This document shows, piece by piece, positions 43,682 through 56,164 of a stretch of 64,000 nt of DNA; within the stretch, counting starts at the first letter, position 1, and each line of letters opens with the position of its first letter. The translations under genes and the position numbers were made by a program. The notes under the pieces were generated by a model. That model searched no databases, was not told the origin of the DNA, and saw only the letters and a program-made list of their open reading frames with translations. This stretch comes from Plasmodiophora brassicae (taxonomy: Eukaryota; Endomyxa: Phytomyxea; Phytomyxea; Plasmodiophorida): positions 806,001 through 870,000 of the forward strand of contig CP145419.1 in assembly GCA_036867785.1 (NCBI GenBank), written 5' to 3'.

Positions 43682-46600
43682 ATGCTGTCGTCCAGATGGG
43701 CCAGGCGCGTCACGTGGGTCCCGGGACGGGGCCAGCGCTGGTCATCGTCGCAGCAAGGGGCCGCCGTCGCCGCCCTGGTCGACGCGTATCGTCGCCTGGG
43801 GCATCGTCGCGCCAATATCGACCCGCTCGGCCGCCGGGCCCCTTTGTACGTCCCGTGTCGTCAGCGACAGCGCGCGGTAGTGCTGAATCGCGTCGCGTGG
43901 TCAGGCCCACGCCTGAACTGGACCCGGAGCACCACGCGCTGACCGACCTCGGGTCCGTCGTTGGCATTGACGTCAACGTGCACGGCCTGCCACGAGGCGC
44001 CACGTTCCGAGATCTGATCGAGCAACTCGACACGACCTACTGCGGATCCGTTGGCGCCGAATTCATGCATATCCCCTGTCCCGACGAGCGTCGCTGGCTG
44101 GCGAGCGCTCTCGAGTCCATGCATTCGTCGATCCCCATCAGCCCCGGCCACCAGATGAACATGCTGTCGCTGATGTGTACGCGTTTCGGGACGACGTTGA
44201 CCCTCCCCGTCACGCTTGGCGCTCTGACATCACCTGCCTGTTGTGCACAGTCCAAAGCGAGCTGTTCGACGAGTTCATGCAGCTGAAGTTTGGCAGTTTC
44301 AAGCGGTACGGGCTGGATGGATCCGAGGTGTTCCTCGTCGCCGTGCAATCCTGCCTGGCGCGGGCCGGCTACCACTCCGTCGACGACGTCGTCATCGGGA
44401 TGCCCCACCGAGGTGAACGGAGCACGGCCACACTGATATGCTCGCTGTGAACGAAACCGTATGTGTGGGGGGCAGGCCGAAACAACCTTCTGTTAACGCT
44501 GCTGGATTATCCGCCGCGTGCCCTGCTGGCTAAAGTGAAAGGCCAGAGCCACACGACGATCCCGGGTCAGATCGGATCCGACGACGTCATATCACATATT
44601 GGTGAGCGCGCCGTCATCCGTTACACCACGCCCTGTACATGCTGACAGGTTGCCCGGCAGCGACGACGGTCACGAAGTCTTTCGGTGGCTCCAAGCATCC
44701 GATCCACGTGTCTCTCCTGCACAATCCAAGTCATCTGGAGGTGACGTCGGACGATTCCCATCCTTCATTGTGCCTTACGCGCTCCCTAGGCGGTCAACCC
44801 CGTTGCCCTCGGTAAGGTCAGGGCTATACAGGACATGGCTGGCGACAGCGGGGGCGACAGGTGCTTCGCGATGGAATTCCATGGGGATGCGGCATTCGCT
44901 GGGCAGGTCCGACAATGGTGCTTCGTGTCGACCTGGGCGGACCCGATACTTACGAGACTGTTGTCGCCAGGGTGTGGTAACGGAGTCTCTCCAGCTATCC
45001 CAGCTGCGAGATTTTCGAACCGGTGGAACCGTGCACGTTATTGTTAACAACCAGATTGGGTTCACGACCGAACCGCATCGAAGCCGGAGTGGCCCTTATG
45101 CATCTGATGTGGCGTCGATGATCGCCTGCCCAGTGTTTCACGTCAACGGTACGCCCGCCCGCATGCCATCCGTGTTGCCATCGACTGAACACGGGATGCA
45201 ATTGCACAGGCGATGACCCGGAAGTAGGTTGCAGAATCAACCGGAGGCAGACGGGGCACGCCTAATCTGGGCTGGACAGGCGGTGCATCGCGTTGCCTCA
45301 ATCGCTATAGATTACCGGATGACGTTCAAGAAGGACGTCATAATCGACCTGTTGGCGTATCGGAAGTTTGGCCACAACGAAGTCGATGAACCTCAGTTCA
45401 CGCAGGTTGTGTCCAGCGAACGGCGGGCCTGATTGCTTGTCCTGATATGCAAGTCTGAATGCAGCCGACCATGTATGCTAACATTCGAAGTCGAAAGTCG
45501 AGCGCGGCGATTTACGCCGAACGACTGGAGCAATCGGGTACGTCTGGCATCGCAAGGCCTGCATATACGATGCCGAATAGTGGACAGGCATCCGAACTGG
45601 GACGCTCCGCTCCAAGCTGCAGCAGAAGCTCTTCAAGGTCCTCGACGAAGAGCTCAAGGTGTCCGCTGAATTCAAGGCCGACCCGGTCCGTTGGCATTCC
45701 CCGTATGGAATCTTATCGGCACATCCGTTGACGCTGCGTCTCTGCAGAACTGGAACTTCCAAGGCAGCTGGGCTGGTATGAGGCAGGCGTCTGATATGAC
45801 AGCTCCTGTCGATACCGGCGTCGACAGCATGCTGCTCCGTCAGGTAGGGATGCCAATTAGACTGTCGACTGCGATTCGTGCTGATCCAGCCGCAGGTGGC
45901 GCTCGCATCTGTCCAGCTGCCGGATCACATGATCATCCATCCGAGGCTCATGCGCTCTCACGTCGAGGCGCGGCGTGACGTCGTCAATGCCGGCAGGGGT
46001 ATTGATTGGGCGACCGCTGAAGCAATGGCATTCGGATCGTTGCTCCATGAGGTAACTCGGGCAGCCAATCGCGGACCGTATCAAGCATGTGATGTGCCTG
46101 TCCGGCGTTTAGGGATACAACATACGCATCTCTGGCCAAGACGTCCAAAGAGGTACAACGAATGCCATGGTTTATCGCAGCATTTGTTGACACGTGCGTT
46201 TTAGGGACGTTCTCGCAGAGACACGCGACGTTCACCGATCAAAAGACCGACGAGCAATATACGCCCTTGTGCCACCTGGGCGAGGACTGTGGCACGTTCT
46301 ACCCCGCCAACTCACATCTATCCGAGTTTGCCGTTCTGGGGTTCGAGGTTGGTGGTCATCGGGCGATGCAATGCTTTGCAGACCTGTGTCTCAACCTGTA
46401 CGTACCTGCCTATAGTTTGGTTACAGTTGGGAGAGCCCGAAAAACTTGGTCATATGGGAGGCTCAGGTACAGGCGCGGCGCGAGGGTGCCAGCTCATCGA
46501 ACTGAACACGTGGCGTAGTTTGGCGACTTCTGGAACACTGCGCAAGTTATAGTTGATAACTTCATTGCTACCGGCGAGGGTATGCATCGCCACCTGGCGC

Positions 46601-47712
46601 TCGTTTGCTGCACCGGAAGAGGTTAAGCGTGCATCGCAGATAAATGGATTCGCCAGTCTGGAATAGTGATGCTCTTGCCGCACGGGTACGACGGGGCGGG
46701 CCCGGAACACTCCAGCGCCAAGGTGGAGCGCGTTCTGCAGCTTTGCAGCAGCGACGAGTTTGCCCAGCCCGATCGTGTTGTTAACATGTCAGTTGTCAAT
46801 TGCACAACCCCCAGCAATTATTTCCATGCGCTCCGCCGCCAGGTCTGCTGCGCGCACACTGGTTCATTCAGCGGGCCCCCCATTCAACCTGACTGCACTA
46901 CAGATGCATGCCTCGCATCGGAAGCCGCTGATCGTCATCGCCCCGAAAACGATTCTGCGCCTGCCTGAAGCTGTGTCTACCCTGGACGATATGGTTCGCA
47001 CCCGCAAATGACTTTGTTGTACCGTGTTTGGCGTTCTGATCATGCATGCATACGTAGGGGCCAGGTTCCCATCTCTTGCCTGTCCTAAGCGACTGCTCCA
47101 ACGAGGATTGCGAACGGTATGCTGCATGTAACGACGCTGCGTTAGCAATTGTGCACTCAACAGTCGGACAGTGTCAGGAGACTTGCGTTCGTCTCCGGCA
47201 AGATCTACTACGATTTGGTGAAGGCACGCAGCTCTGTCAGCAACCCTGAGCAGTATTCCATCGTCCGAATCGAGGTCCAACGGTTAACGTCAGTAACGTG
47301 TCCAGCATGTCTTACTGTCGAGCAGGAGCTATGCCCGTTCCCGTTCGAACTCATCGTCAAGGAACTCAACAGGTACCCACAGGTCGAGCAGGTCGCCTGG
47401 GTTCAGGTGCGTCGGTGCCCGCATGCGCGCGACGATATACGAGTTGTGATTACGGTCCGTTCTAGGAAGAGCCGAGTAATGCGGGATGCTGGACGTTCGT
47501 CGGCCCAAGGCTGCAACGCGCAATCGAGGCATCCAGAACGTGCAGCAGCATTCGGCTGCAGTACTTGGGGAGAAAAGCGTCCGCATCACCGGTAGATCGT
47601 TGTGGCATATAACATCTCAGCGCTCTAACGTCCCGTCCCGCTGCAGGCTGTCGGGGCCCTTGAGGTTCATAAGAAGGAGGCCAAATCTGTCATCGAGGCA
47701 CTGTTTCATTAA
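43682..47712 (+). CDS. DHTKD1: DHTKD1-type 2-oxoadipate dehydrogenase E1
   Basis: Thiamine-diphosphate dehydrogenase of the mitochondrial matrix that decarboxylates 2-oxoadipate from lysine/tryptophan breakdown. Twenty-four exons; introns start at 43846, 44177, 44413, 44602, 44741, 44907, 45149, 45224, 45406, 45538, 45686, 45844, 46052, 46153, 46348, 46467, 46580, 46843, 46994, 47117, 47275, 47407 and 47592 (47-74 bp). Coding length is 2,691 bases, 896 residues (human 919). The N-terminus looks like a presequence ([12 protein letters not shown]). Diagnostic strings: [28 protein letters not shown]...VNNQIGF (ThDP/Mg site), [31 protein letters not shown], [39 protein letters not shown] and YDGAG favour DHTKD1 over OGDH. 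One exon is only 14 bp (45210-45223). Confidence 0.95.
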
Positions 47713-48040
47713 CAATAGGACAGCCAATCTGCCCGTGCGCGTCTCATGTATCGTTTTCACCGGTGGCGACGTTCGCGTTGAGCGCCCGTTGTATCGTGAT
47801 CACCCAGTGACCTGGTCATCCAGTTCCTGGCCAAGAGCACTCGCGCTCTCCGCCAACTTGCGCGAAGTTCTTCATCAGTGTCGCACGTTAGGTGGACAGA
47901 AGCTTGCCGGGTTTCAGCTGTTGGGCACGTTGGCCGCCTAGGCGGCAATGGCCACGGTTGGGGTCGTTGCATCCCTTCCGACCAACTAAATATCGGAAGT
48001 GACGACGCGCACTTTCTGGAGACCCATGTTCATTGTGTAT
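47713..48040. other. Convergent spacer between DHTKD1 and Ku70
   Basis: 328 bp between two stops. No further exon or structured element was recognised. Confidence 0.4.
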
Positions 48041-50486
48041 TCACGACCTATCACCTTTATTCGTAGACAAATGGTCACAGATTCGTTCAATTAGTGCGGC
48101 TTTCGTTCCGGAATAGGCCAACCCGTTCTCCCGCAGATAGGCCTTAAGTTTAGGGACGGTCAACTGGCCCAACTACATGAATACACAACAGTGAGCAACG
48201 CTCGTGGGCACAGCACACACACACACTCACAGCGTCTTGCTCGAACAGAGCAACGAAATCAGGATTGTCGGGATCAAAGTCGACCTTCGACTTCTTTGAC
48301 GCCCCTCCTTTCGACGACTGCAATTGCGTCGGTCATACCTTCAGGACACACGTCATTGTAAACCTTGCTTACATAGGAACGTTTGGCGGGAGGTTGAACT
48401 TGATCCTGCTGCCTGTCAGAATAGCCGGTGCCGAAAATTGCAGTGGCAAACTCTTCAAATAGAGGACGGGATTTGGTCGGTTCGGGTGCTACCAGGTCGT
48501 CGTCGATTGTCTCGAACTGGACAGCCCATCATTAGATTGAGCAGCCGCACCAAAATCAGCAGGTACCTCAGGAAGGTTCAACGCGATGGCTCTCAGGGTC
48601 GCGTAATATTTGGCAAGTTCGACGTTGCGGTACGCGGCAGGAGTAAAGTCCTCGAAAGCGAACGTCTTGCACATGCGCTTGGCTAAATCGATAACAGCGT
48701 CATCCGGGACCTCTACCGTTGGCAGGCCTGTTGGTATCTGGCAGCAGGCATCAGCCCTATGAACGAGGCAAGGTGCCTCACATCGAATACCTCGCGGATG
48801 TCGTCCGCGTACGGCAGCGGAATGCAATTGAAGCCAGCAGGCTCCGAAACATCATCGTACTCGTCACGTTTCTCTGTCCTATTTCCCACAGCGCTCAGCA
48901 ACGGCGTGAAACACCATCACAACAGCCACCTACTGTGCAAGAAGGGCAACGAGACGGGGCACGCCAACATCCCGCAAGCCCATACGGGCAACAGCGAAAA
49001 CGCCTCTTGCATTCATGCGTTCCAGCAGTGCCATGAATGCCTGAGCAAAGAACGATTCAGAACGAATCGGTCAATTCCACCTTCCCAGGACCGCAGAGGA
49101 GCCGGTAATTCGCTTTTCATCAGGTCGCACAAACAAGGACGGCTTGACGTTGTGGTATGGAAGCAGCATCTCTAGGGGCTTGAATCCCAGCAGCTGCATG
49201 CCGGACGGGTACACCGTTTTGATTGTCTTCAGGTCCTGCTTCGTGAATGTCACTTTCTGTGCGCTCCACAATCAGCGACTGGCAGGCTCGATTATTATCG
49301 CCCGGCTGCCGACCTGGCCGCCATAGAGCATGTACGAGACCAGGTCGGTCGCATCAATGATGTCAGCAGTATCTACATACAGACAGGGTTTAAGCCAAGG
49401 GCAAGGGCCTGCACGACAGGATCCGAACCTTGCGCCACCCACTGTTGTTGAGAGGTCAGAAGGTCATTCGTCTCCGGATCCAAGTACACAGGGGTTGGCA
49501 TCTTGGCCTCCATTCGCACCGAGAAGACCTAACGCATTGCACCACGCGTATCGGTACTGTTTGCCATTACCGACGGAAACGAATGGCCGTACCTGAAACG
49601 CGATTGCAATTTCGCCTTTGGCGTCCAACTTCATCGTGATAGACGACAGAACGCGGCGAGCCCGACTTGCCGTTTCGATTCGAGCCGACAATTCGGCAAC
49701 GGGACGAGGCGTGACAATGCCTCGGGCGTCGGCAACATAGGGCGCATAGAACGCGTCATAGTTGAATTCGTTTGATACGCCAGCAATGGGCAGAACGGCG
49801 ACCTCAGCACCCTGCTCGATCAGGTCGGATAGCCTCTGGTCGGATTTCGACCGAACGATCCTGGACCCGCCGGTGGGATCGTCGCGCCCCGTAACTATGA
49901 ACAGGCGGCGCTGGACGGATTTGGCGCGAACGGACCCGAGAGCAACGGCAGCTGCCCAGATCACCTGACTGAAGTCAGCATCGTTGTCGTCCGCCGGGTC
50001 ACCCCTCTCGTCGAGATGCGCACACAGCTCCTCGAGTTTCACCTGCGCGACACCCGAATCAGGCGCCCAGACCATCCCAGTGGCAGGCGACGCGCAATTG
50101 CCTGTTTGGTTGCAATCTCCTGCAACGCCATAATCGACCGGGCATCAGCGGGCGACGGTTTACGGTACTCGACGATATGCTTGAAGTTCTGGTCATTGAC
50201 CATGCCGCGAACATTGTAGAAGATGATGCCTAGCGGGGGGCCCCGTCAATGAGAACACGTCGACCAGTGGTCGGGGCGGGCGGATGGTGGCCGAACCGAT
50301 GAGATCCCGCGGCGACCGGATCTTCTCCGCGAGCACATTGGCCAGCGCGCGCACCGTGTCCTGGATGGCCGCCCGCATGCCCGGCGACGCGTCCACCAGG
50401 AACACCATGCAGTCGACGGCGGAGAACGACCCCGACTCCAGTCGGTAGTCGTCACGCGTCTCATCCTCGTCGTTGCCGAAATCCAT
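48041..50486 (-). CDS. XRCC6: Ku70 (XRCC6), DNA double-strand-break repair
   Basis: Subunit of the Ku heterodimer that loads on DNA ends for non-homologous end joining. ATG at 50486 (MDFGNDEDETRD). The vWA-like domain begins DCMVFLVDASPGM; after introns at 50230-50296 and 50043-50173 come IIFYNVRG, NFKHIVKLEEL, SQVIWAAAVAL and RRLFIVTGRDDP. Next (intron 49529-49592) FQVFSVRMEAKMPTPVYLDPET, then further introns, YGGQKVTFTKQDLKTIK, GMQLLGFKPLEMLLPYHNVKPSLFV and IPLPYADDIRE of the Ku core. The gene ends in a SAP domain (VGQLTVPKLKAYLRENGLAYSGTKAALIERI) before TGA at 48041. About eight or more exons; those below about 49070 were read from motifs rather than fully joined. Complete domain set: vWA, core, C-terminal arm, SAP. 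Confidence 0.92.
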
Positions 50487-50716
50487 TGCTGGGCTGACGG
50501 ACCTGTAGTATTACCCCCGTCGACGACGCCGTCCGGTCCACCGGAACGGTCTCAAAATGCAGTGCGCCCTGCAGTCGCGCAGTCCACCACCACTGGTAAG
50601 AACCGACCATATACAGGTCGCACATTGGACGCAAACGATGATAGGAATTGGGGGAGTGTTTTGAATTCGCGAGGGTTTCAGGGAGATTGCCGTGAACTGG
50701 AATGGGTCGTGTCGTT

Positions 50717-51460
50717 TCAGCACTTGGGCGCCAGTTCAGGTAGGTAGCAGACGCTGGCGGTCGTCGAGAACGAGTCGTTGGAGGCGCGCACGAACTCCCC
50801 GCAGTCGACGCAGATGTGGTCGGGCGGGCAGGACGACGACAGGAACAGGGAGCTGCCCAGGCAGGTGTGGTACTCGACGGACGACAGCCGGCACCGGTGC
50901 GTTAGGCGGTTCAGGATCGGGTTACCGGCGCATGGCTGATACGGTTGCTGGCAGATCCAACCGCTGACTGACTTGCAGTTTGCTTGGACGACGCCCAAGC
51001 CCGCGTACAGAGCGTCGTCGCCCGGTTCGATGTTTAACGCGCCACACGTGCCCGGCTGCTGGAACGGCAAGGTCGGGCTAGCCAGCGCCGACGAGAACGT
51101 CTGGTTGCTGGCGACGTTGTTCGGGTCCATGACAAGCCGCACGAACGAATCGTCGATGCGGTAGGCGACCCAAGGTTTGGAGGTGGGGTCGACCCCAGTT
51201 AGCTCGGCAACGAGCAGGCGCATCTGCTCCCGGGAGTTAAACGTGGCTAGGTTGGAGCCGAGCGATGGCGCCAGGCGCTCGCAGAAATGCTGTGCCTCGA
51301 TCCATGACAGGCGCTCGCCCGATTCAGGATCCGCGTCGTAATAGCTGTACTGCAGGTCGCCGATCGTCACGTCGATCGGGTTACCGATCACGACCGCCGC
51401 CGATAGCAGCAGCAATACGCACGACGCATGCTGCACCATCCTCGTCATCACCAGCATCAT
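50717..51460 (-). CDS. Secreted C-type-lectin-like protein
   Basis: A single exon, 247 residues. The signal peptide lies in about residues 1-26 (MVQHASCVLLLLSAAVVIG; internal Met at residue 8 is an alternative start). A C-type-lectin-like fold is suggested by RLSWIEAQHFCERLAPSLGSNLATFNSREQ, PWVAYRID, a GTCGALNI stretch and the closing C...GWICQQ. No EPN/QPD-type sugar motif is seen, so carbohydrate binding is not assured. The last ~75 residues are Cys-rich (C-P-P-D-H-I-C-V-D-C-GEF), possibly a second disulfide domain. There is no membrane anchor. It is probably extracellular or cell-surface associated. It is divergent from the GH15 gene. Confidence 0.7.
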   Translation of the reverse strand: MMLVMTRMVQHASCVLLLLSAAVVIGNPIDVTIGDLQYSYYDADPESGERLSWIEAQHFCERLAPSLGSNLATFNSREQMRLLVAELTGVDPTSKPWVAYRIDDSFVRLVMDPNNVASNQTFSSALASPTLPFQQPGTCGALNIEPGDDALYAGLGVVQANCKSVSGWICQQPYQPCAGNPILNRLTHRCRLSSVEYHTCLGSSLFLSSSCPPDHICVDCGEFVRASNDSFSTTASVCYLPELAPKC

Positions 51461-51905
51461 CTTCGAAGGTTGTACGATTACGGCAGTCTAGTGCCCTATT
51501 TTGAATAGTGACCGAGGATTACGACCAGCATGAAACGCCCCGTCATTGAGTCAACTGCCGGTGCCGTTCAGACTGACCGGCCAGTGGAGTCACCCGCGCG
51601 GTGGGGGGCCAGGGGTGTGTGTAACCGATCTTTCTCCGGGGATCGGGACGTTCCGCCGCCGGGAACAGCGGCGGGCGCCGAGCGTTTCCGAACCCACACT
51701 GCAGGGGAGAAAGTTCGCGTGGCGCAGTGGCAGACCCGACTGACGCAATGTTGGTTTGTGCGGAACTTGTCCACGTAAAGGCCGGGGATCCCCGCCCCGT
51801 GTCGCGGTCGCCGCGGGTCGGGCGACACGGCGCACACTGCGATTTGTTGCCTCCGCCCAACTGGTCGACCTCGACCGCACGGCGGTTCCGGACGGGCCAG
51901 CAGCT

Positions 51906-54104
51906 ATGGGCGCCGTTGACATTGGCGGGGAGGAGCGCCTCACGTTCTGCAAGGGCGGGCCGTGCAATTCAATGGGGAACGGTGCGGCGGTCGACCTGGC
52001 CCGCCACGCAGACCTGAACCTGGGCCTCATTGGCAACGGCACGATCGGCGGCCTGATCAACAAGCGCGGGTCGCTCGTGTTCTGCTGCCTGCCGCAGTTC
52101 GACAGCGACCCGATGTTCTCGAACCTGCTGAGCGGCGGCGACACGTCCGGATTCTGGGACGTGAACCTTCGTACGTGGCCTGCGCCGCACCTTCGTACAC
52201 CGTTACCTGACGTCTGTTTCCTGTGACGCCAGATGGGTTCAAGTCGTGCGAACAGCATTATGTTCGGAACTCGGCGATTCTCCTGACGCGGCTGACTGAC
52301 GATAAGGGGTCCGTGCTCCAGATCATTGTACGTGGGCGACGCGTCGTCGGATCCAGGTCGATGCATGACCAGTGTCGTGGCAGGACTTTGCGCCGCGTTT
52401 TAAGATGTACGGGCGAAGCTTCCACCCGACATCGATTGTCCGTATCCTGAAGCCGCTCAAGGGCCATCCGCGTATCACGATTCGATGCCGGCCGACCCGC
52501 GGATACGGTTCCGAACCGTGCAGTTTCGTTCGGGGCGTGAACCACATCAGCTATCGTGGGACGGATTTCGTCGCCCGCCTCACGACGGATGCCCCGACGA
52601 CGTTCGTCACGGAGGAGGTCCCGTTTGTCTGTACGTCCGTCCTGACGATGATCCTCGGCGAGGATGAGTCGATGACGCGCGCTCCGGCGGCGATCGGGGC
52701 GGAGTTCCTCGAGCAGACGCGCACGTACTGGAACGATTTCGTGCACGGGCTCAAGATCCCATTCGAATGGCAGTCGGACGTTATTCGTGCCGCGATCACG
52801 CTGAAGATGTGCTCCTTTGAACAGTCTGGTGCCATCATAGCCGGTACCATCTGCCCCGGATCCGTGTTCGTCGTCCCGTGCAATTAACGTCTGTGCACAC
52901 GTAGCGTTAACGACATCGATCCCGGAAGCTCCCGATACGGAGCGCACATGGGATTACAGGTTCTGCTGGCTTCGCGATTCGTACCACACGGTCCGTGCGC
53001 TGAACAGCCTCGGCGCGACCCGCTCCATGGAGCTCTTCCTGCGCTTCATCATCAACGTCATTGCTGGGGCGGGATCCGGCGATTTGCAACCCTTGTACGG
53101 TGTCCTGATGCAGACGGAGCTGACCGAGAGCCTGATCCCCAAGCAGCACCTACCCGGGTAGGCGCGTCTATCCGTCCCGTCCGCACCTTCGTGTTCATTC
53201 ACCGGGTGGTCATTCGCGACAGGTATCGCGGGATGGGTCCTGTCCGCTGCGGGAACCTGGCGTACATTCAGCGCCAGAACGACAGCTACGGTTCCGTGAT
53301 CCTGGCGCTGACGCAAATGTTCTTCGATGAGCGCATCGACTCGCCCGGTGACATTTCACTGTTCGAATCGTTGGAGAGGTTCGGCGACTTGGCGTTTGTC
53401 GCGTACCGCGAACCGGATGCCGGCCTCTGGGAGCTACGCGAACAGTCGCACATCCATACGTTCTCGTCGGTCATGTGCTGGGCGGCATGTGACCGTCTGG
53501 CGAAGATTGCTGACAAGCTCGGGCTGCCTGAGCGTGGTGCGACGTGGCGAGAAAAGGTCGGCCGCTATTGCGCGTCGTCTGCCTGGATGGTTCACCTGAC
53601 GAGTGTACCCAGGCCACCGTTATCAAGGAGTTCATTCTTGAACGCTCGTTCGACCCCGAGTCCAACTCGTTCGTGTCGACATTGGACGGCGACACGAAGG
53701 ACGTTGATGCGGCCCTGCTACTGCTGGACGAACTCGGGTTTGTCGCGTCCAGCGATCCCCGATTCGTCGGCACGTTGGCCCGTATCGAGCGCGAGCTCAT
53801 GCACGACGGGTTCATGTACAGATACGTGACGAAAGACGACTTTGGGTTCCCCGAGAACGCGTTCACGATCTGCTCGTTCTGGTACGTCGGAGCGGTTGCA
53901 AGGCAGAAAGGTCGCAAGCAGGAGGCCCGGGAGCTGTTCGAGAAGCTGCTGTGCTACCGGAACCACGTCGGCCTGCTGTCCGAGGACATCGACACGAAGT
54001 CGGGCGAACTGTGGGGCAACTACCCGCAGACGTACTCAATGGTCGGCCTGATCAACTGCGCCGTCTCGCTGAGCAAGACCTGGGAGGAGAGCAGCATCTA
54101 CTGA
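51906..54104 (+). CDS. GH15-family glycosidase (glucoamylase/trehalase-like)
   Basis: Retaining/inverting class not assigned; GH15 enzymes are inverting alpha-glucosidases acting on glucans or trehalose. Six exons from ATG 51906: to 52170, 52233-52327, 52384-52843, 52905-53157, 53223-53556, 53613-54104, total 1,899 bases, 632 residues. The N-terminal domain starts DLNLGLIGNGTIGGLI...CCLPQFDSDPMFSNLL. The (alpha/alpha)6 part has WDYRFCWLRDSYHTVRAL, PGYRGMGPVRCGN, GLWELREQSHIHTFSSVMCWAACDR (acid Glu), DAALLLLDELGF, ENAFTICSFW, VGLLSEDID (base Glu) and WGNYPQTYS. This layout is typical of bacterial and some protist GH15 proteins of about 600 residues. There is no signal peptide at this start; upstream exons (from ATG 51530) cannot be excluded. 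Confidence 0.88.
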
Positions 54105-54203
54105 GAGCTGGCGGCGCGCCAGGATGATGCATGTCCCGAATATATTGAATACCAGTTATCGAATCGATCGCTGATGCGTTTCGACGGCGACCTGCGGCCG
54201 GTT

Positions 54204-54608
54204 TTACAATGCGTAATCGACCGCCAGGAGACACATGACCAGGGCGAACCAGGCCATGCACAGGGTTGTCGTGATGCGAATGTTCATGCAGAAAGCCGCA
54301 TCGCGCTGCTTCCAGTACGCGTACACCAAGTGCAGCAGGCCGGCGAGCAGCACGGCGATCCAGATCGTGCTGGCGACCTGTAGAACGTCGTCGACTCGGA
54401 CAATGCTCATCCTGTCCTTGACCTTGCTGGTCATGTAGAACCCGGCCACAACGGCCCATTGCGAGCAAATGCAGGCGACGATGCTCGTTACGGTCGGCCC
54501 GCTGGCCACGCTATCCTTGTCACCAGCGACACCGACAGGGACTTCGACCATGTCGGCATTGTCGAGCAGGGCCGTGTGTAGGGCGATGCACTTCTCGGCT
54601 GTCTCCAT
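54204..54608 (-). CDS. Small multi-pass membrane protein (134 aa)
   Basis: Single-exon gene from ATG 54608 (METAEKCIALHTALL). Three hydrophobic helices are visible: TVTSIVACICSQWAVVAGFYM, ASTIWIAVLLAGLLHLVYAYW and TTLCMAWFALVMCLLAVDY; the last ends four residues before the stop. The N-terminal ~45 residues are soluble. No family recognised. It converges with the GH15 gene (99 bp between stops). Confidence 0.6.
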   Translation of the reverse strand: METAEKCIALHTALLDNADMVEVPVGVAGDKDSVASGPTVTSIVACICSQWAVVAGFYMTSKVKDRMSIVRVDDVLQVASTIWIAVLLAGLLHLVYAYWKQRDAAFCMNIRITTTLCMAWFALVMCLLAVDYAL

Positions 54609-54807
54609 GGCTGGGGAAATCCTTGACCGGACCAGACGCTTAGCGAATGCTCCTGTACCTATATAGCTGTCGACCGTACGATCACCTTCTAGACTTAGTC
54701 ATTACCTGCGGGTCGTACTCGTTGCGCGATCTATCGTACCTGCAGCATTCTCATTGCAGGCACAACGATAAATAGCAATGTACTGCCCGCGGCCAGGTCT
54801 GTGCCGG

Positions 54808-56037
54808 CTATTGCAACAGGTGGGCGAGTCCCCAGTCGTCTGCCACAGGAGCGTCTGTGGGCAGCCGATGTTGTCTGCGCCCAGAAGCAATTCGCACTGG
54901 AACCCCCGCTGACGCTACTCGTGCCTTGTCGGATGGGACGCGACCCGCCCGGCGCGTTTGATCCTGTCGCGGTGCAGCAAGGCCAGGAAGGGGTACGGCC
55001 AGGCAGGGCGAAGGCACTGGGGCCCACGAACTGGACGTCGTCGATAGGGACGGATCGGATGACGGCTGCCGCGATTGCACCGCCTCAAAAGGCGGCAATG
55101 GAGTCGGTTTCGAGACGTCGACGACACGTTCGCCGTCACCACACATTGCGACGTGGCCGTCGACAATGGTCGCTTTCAGTATGGGAAGCTGGACGCGGCG
55201 CAGGTCCCCGAGGATGTCGCGTGTCAGGCCGTTGCCCGACACGTCCAGGCTGGTGAGCGACGCGGACAACTCGAGGAGCACCCTGACACCGTCGTCGTGC
55301 AGTGCGCTCCTGGCAATCAGTAAGCCCTAGCGAGCACGTCAGGTGGCGAACAAGGCGTCGAGCAACGTGCGACGTACTTTGATGTGTGCCCCGGGAAGAC
55401 AGCGAGCGATCTGGGCGGCTCCGCGTTCGCGAATGTCGTTGTCGCTTAGGTCAATGACGTCCAGCGTCTGGTTTCGTTGCAGGGCGCGACTGACGGCCCG
55501 GGCGCCGCGCCAGGTCATCTGGTTCCTGGACAAGTTCAGGAACACGAGCGCCCGGTGATTGTGCAGGGAATCGGCGATCGACGTGACACCTGCGTCGCCT
55601 AACGCATTGTGACGTAACGATAGCCAGCGCAATGCACTGGACGGCTGTCGTAGAGACTGAGCGACGTACTGGGCGCCGTCCGACATGATGCCATTGTACG
55701 ACAGGTCCAAGTTCGTCAGGGTCCCGGCGCTGGCATCGAGCGCGGCGCAGAGCGCTTGGACGCCTTTCGGCCCAATACAATTCCGGCTGAGGTCGAGGCG
55801 GCGCAGCGCCCGATTCCGCTTCAGCATGGACGCGATCAGCATGGCGCCGCGGTCGCCCAGGCAGTTACCCTTCAGAAGCAGGACCCGGACGGATCGATTG
55901 CAGGCGAGGCGTTCCGCAAGGAGCCTCACGGCGGCAAACGTCAGGCCCGCACACGACAGGTCTACGTGTCGTGGCGGCGAACGCGACTGTAGCGCTAGGA
56001 GGACAGCCTCGAAGCGATCCGCGCTGCAGGGCGACAT
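54808..56037 (-). CDS. Leucine-rich-repeat protein (RNase-inhibitor type)
   Basis: Two exons, 56037-55367 and 55309-54808 (57-bp intron, phase 2), total 1,173 bases, 390 residues. Exon 1 holds six to seven RI-type repeats: HVDLSCAGLTFAAVRLLAERL, VLLLKGNCLGDRGAMLIASML, RLDLSRNCIGPKGVQALCAAL, LDLSYNGIMSDGAQYVAQSL, WLSLRHNALGDAGVTSIADSL, FLNLSRNQMTWRGARAVSRAL, VIDLSDNDIRERGAAQIARCL. After splicing the series resumes with SALHDDGVRVLLELSASL and SLDVSGNGLTRDIL. The C-terminal ~100 residues are Pro/Ser/Arg-rich. Such LRRs make a horseshoe for protein binding; no kinase or NACHT is attached. Function unknown. Confidence 0.75.
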
Positions 56038-56164
56038 GGACGGGTCGCAATATGGTTATTAACTTATGACCCGGACGCATGAGTCACACGTGGGCCAGGA
56101 GTAATGTTGGCCCTCGTGTCATGCGGAAGCGGCGGCTGCACCCCGAGGAGGCGTCGACCGCGCG

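Noticed and set aside
43682-47712. OGDH (2-oxoglutarate dehydrogenase E1) instead of DHTKD1
   Set aside because: The strings after GMPHRG (RNN), FTQ/DVIIDLL and HGYDGAG match the DHTKD1 branch, and the length of 896 residues is shorter than OGDH.
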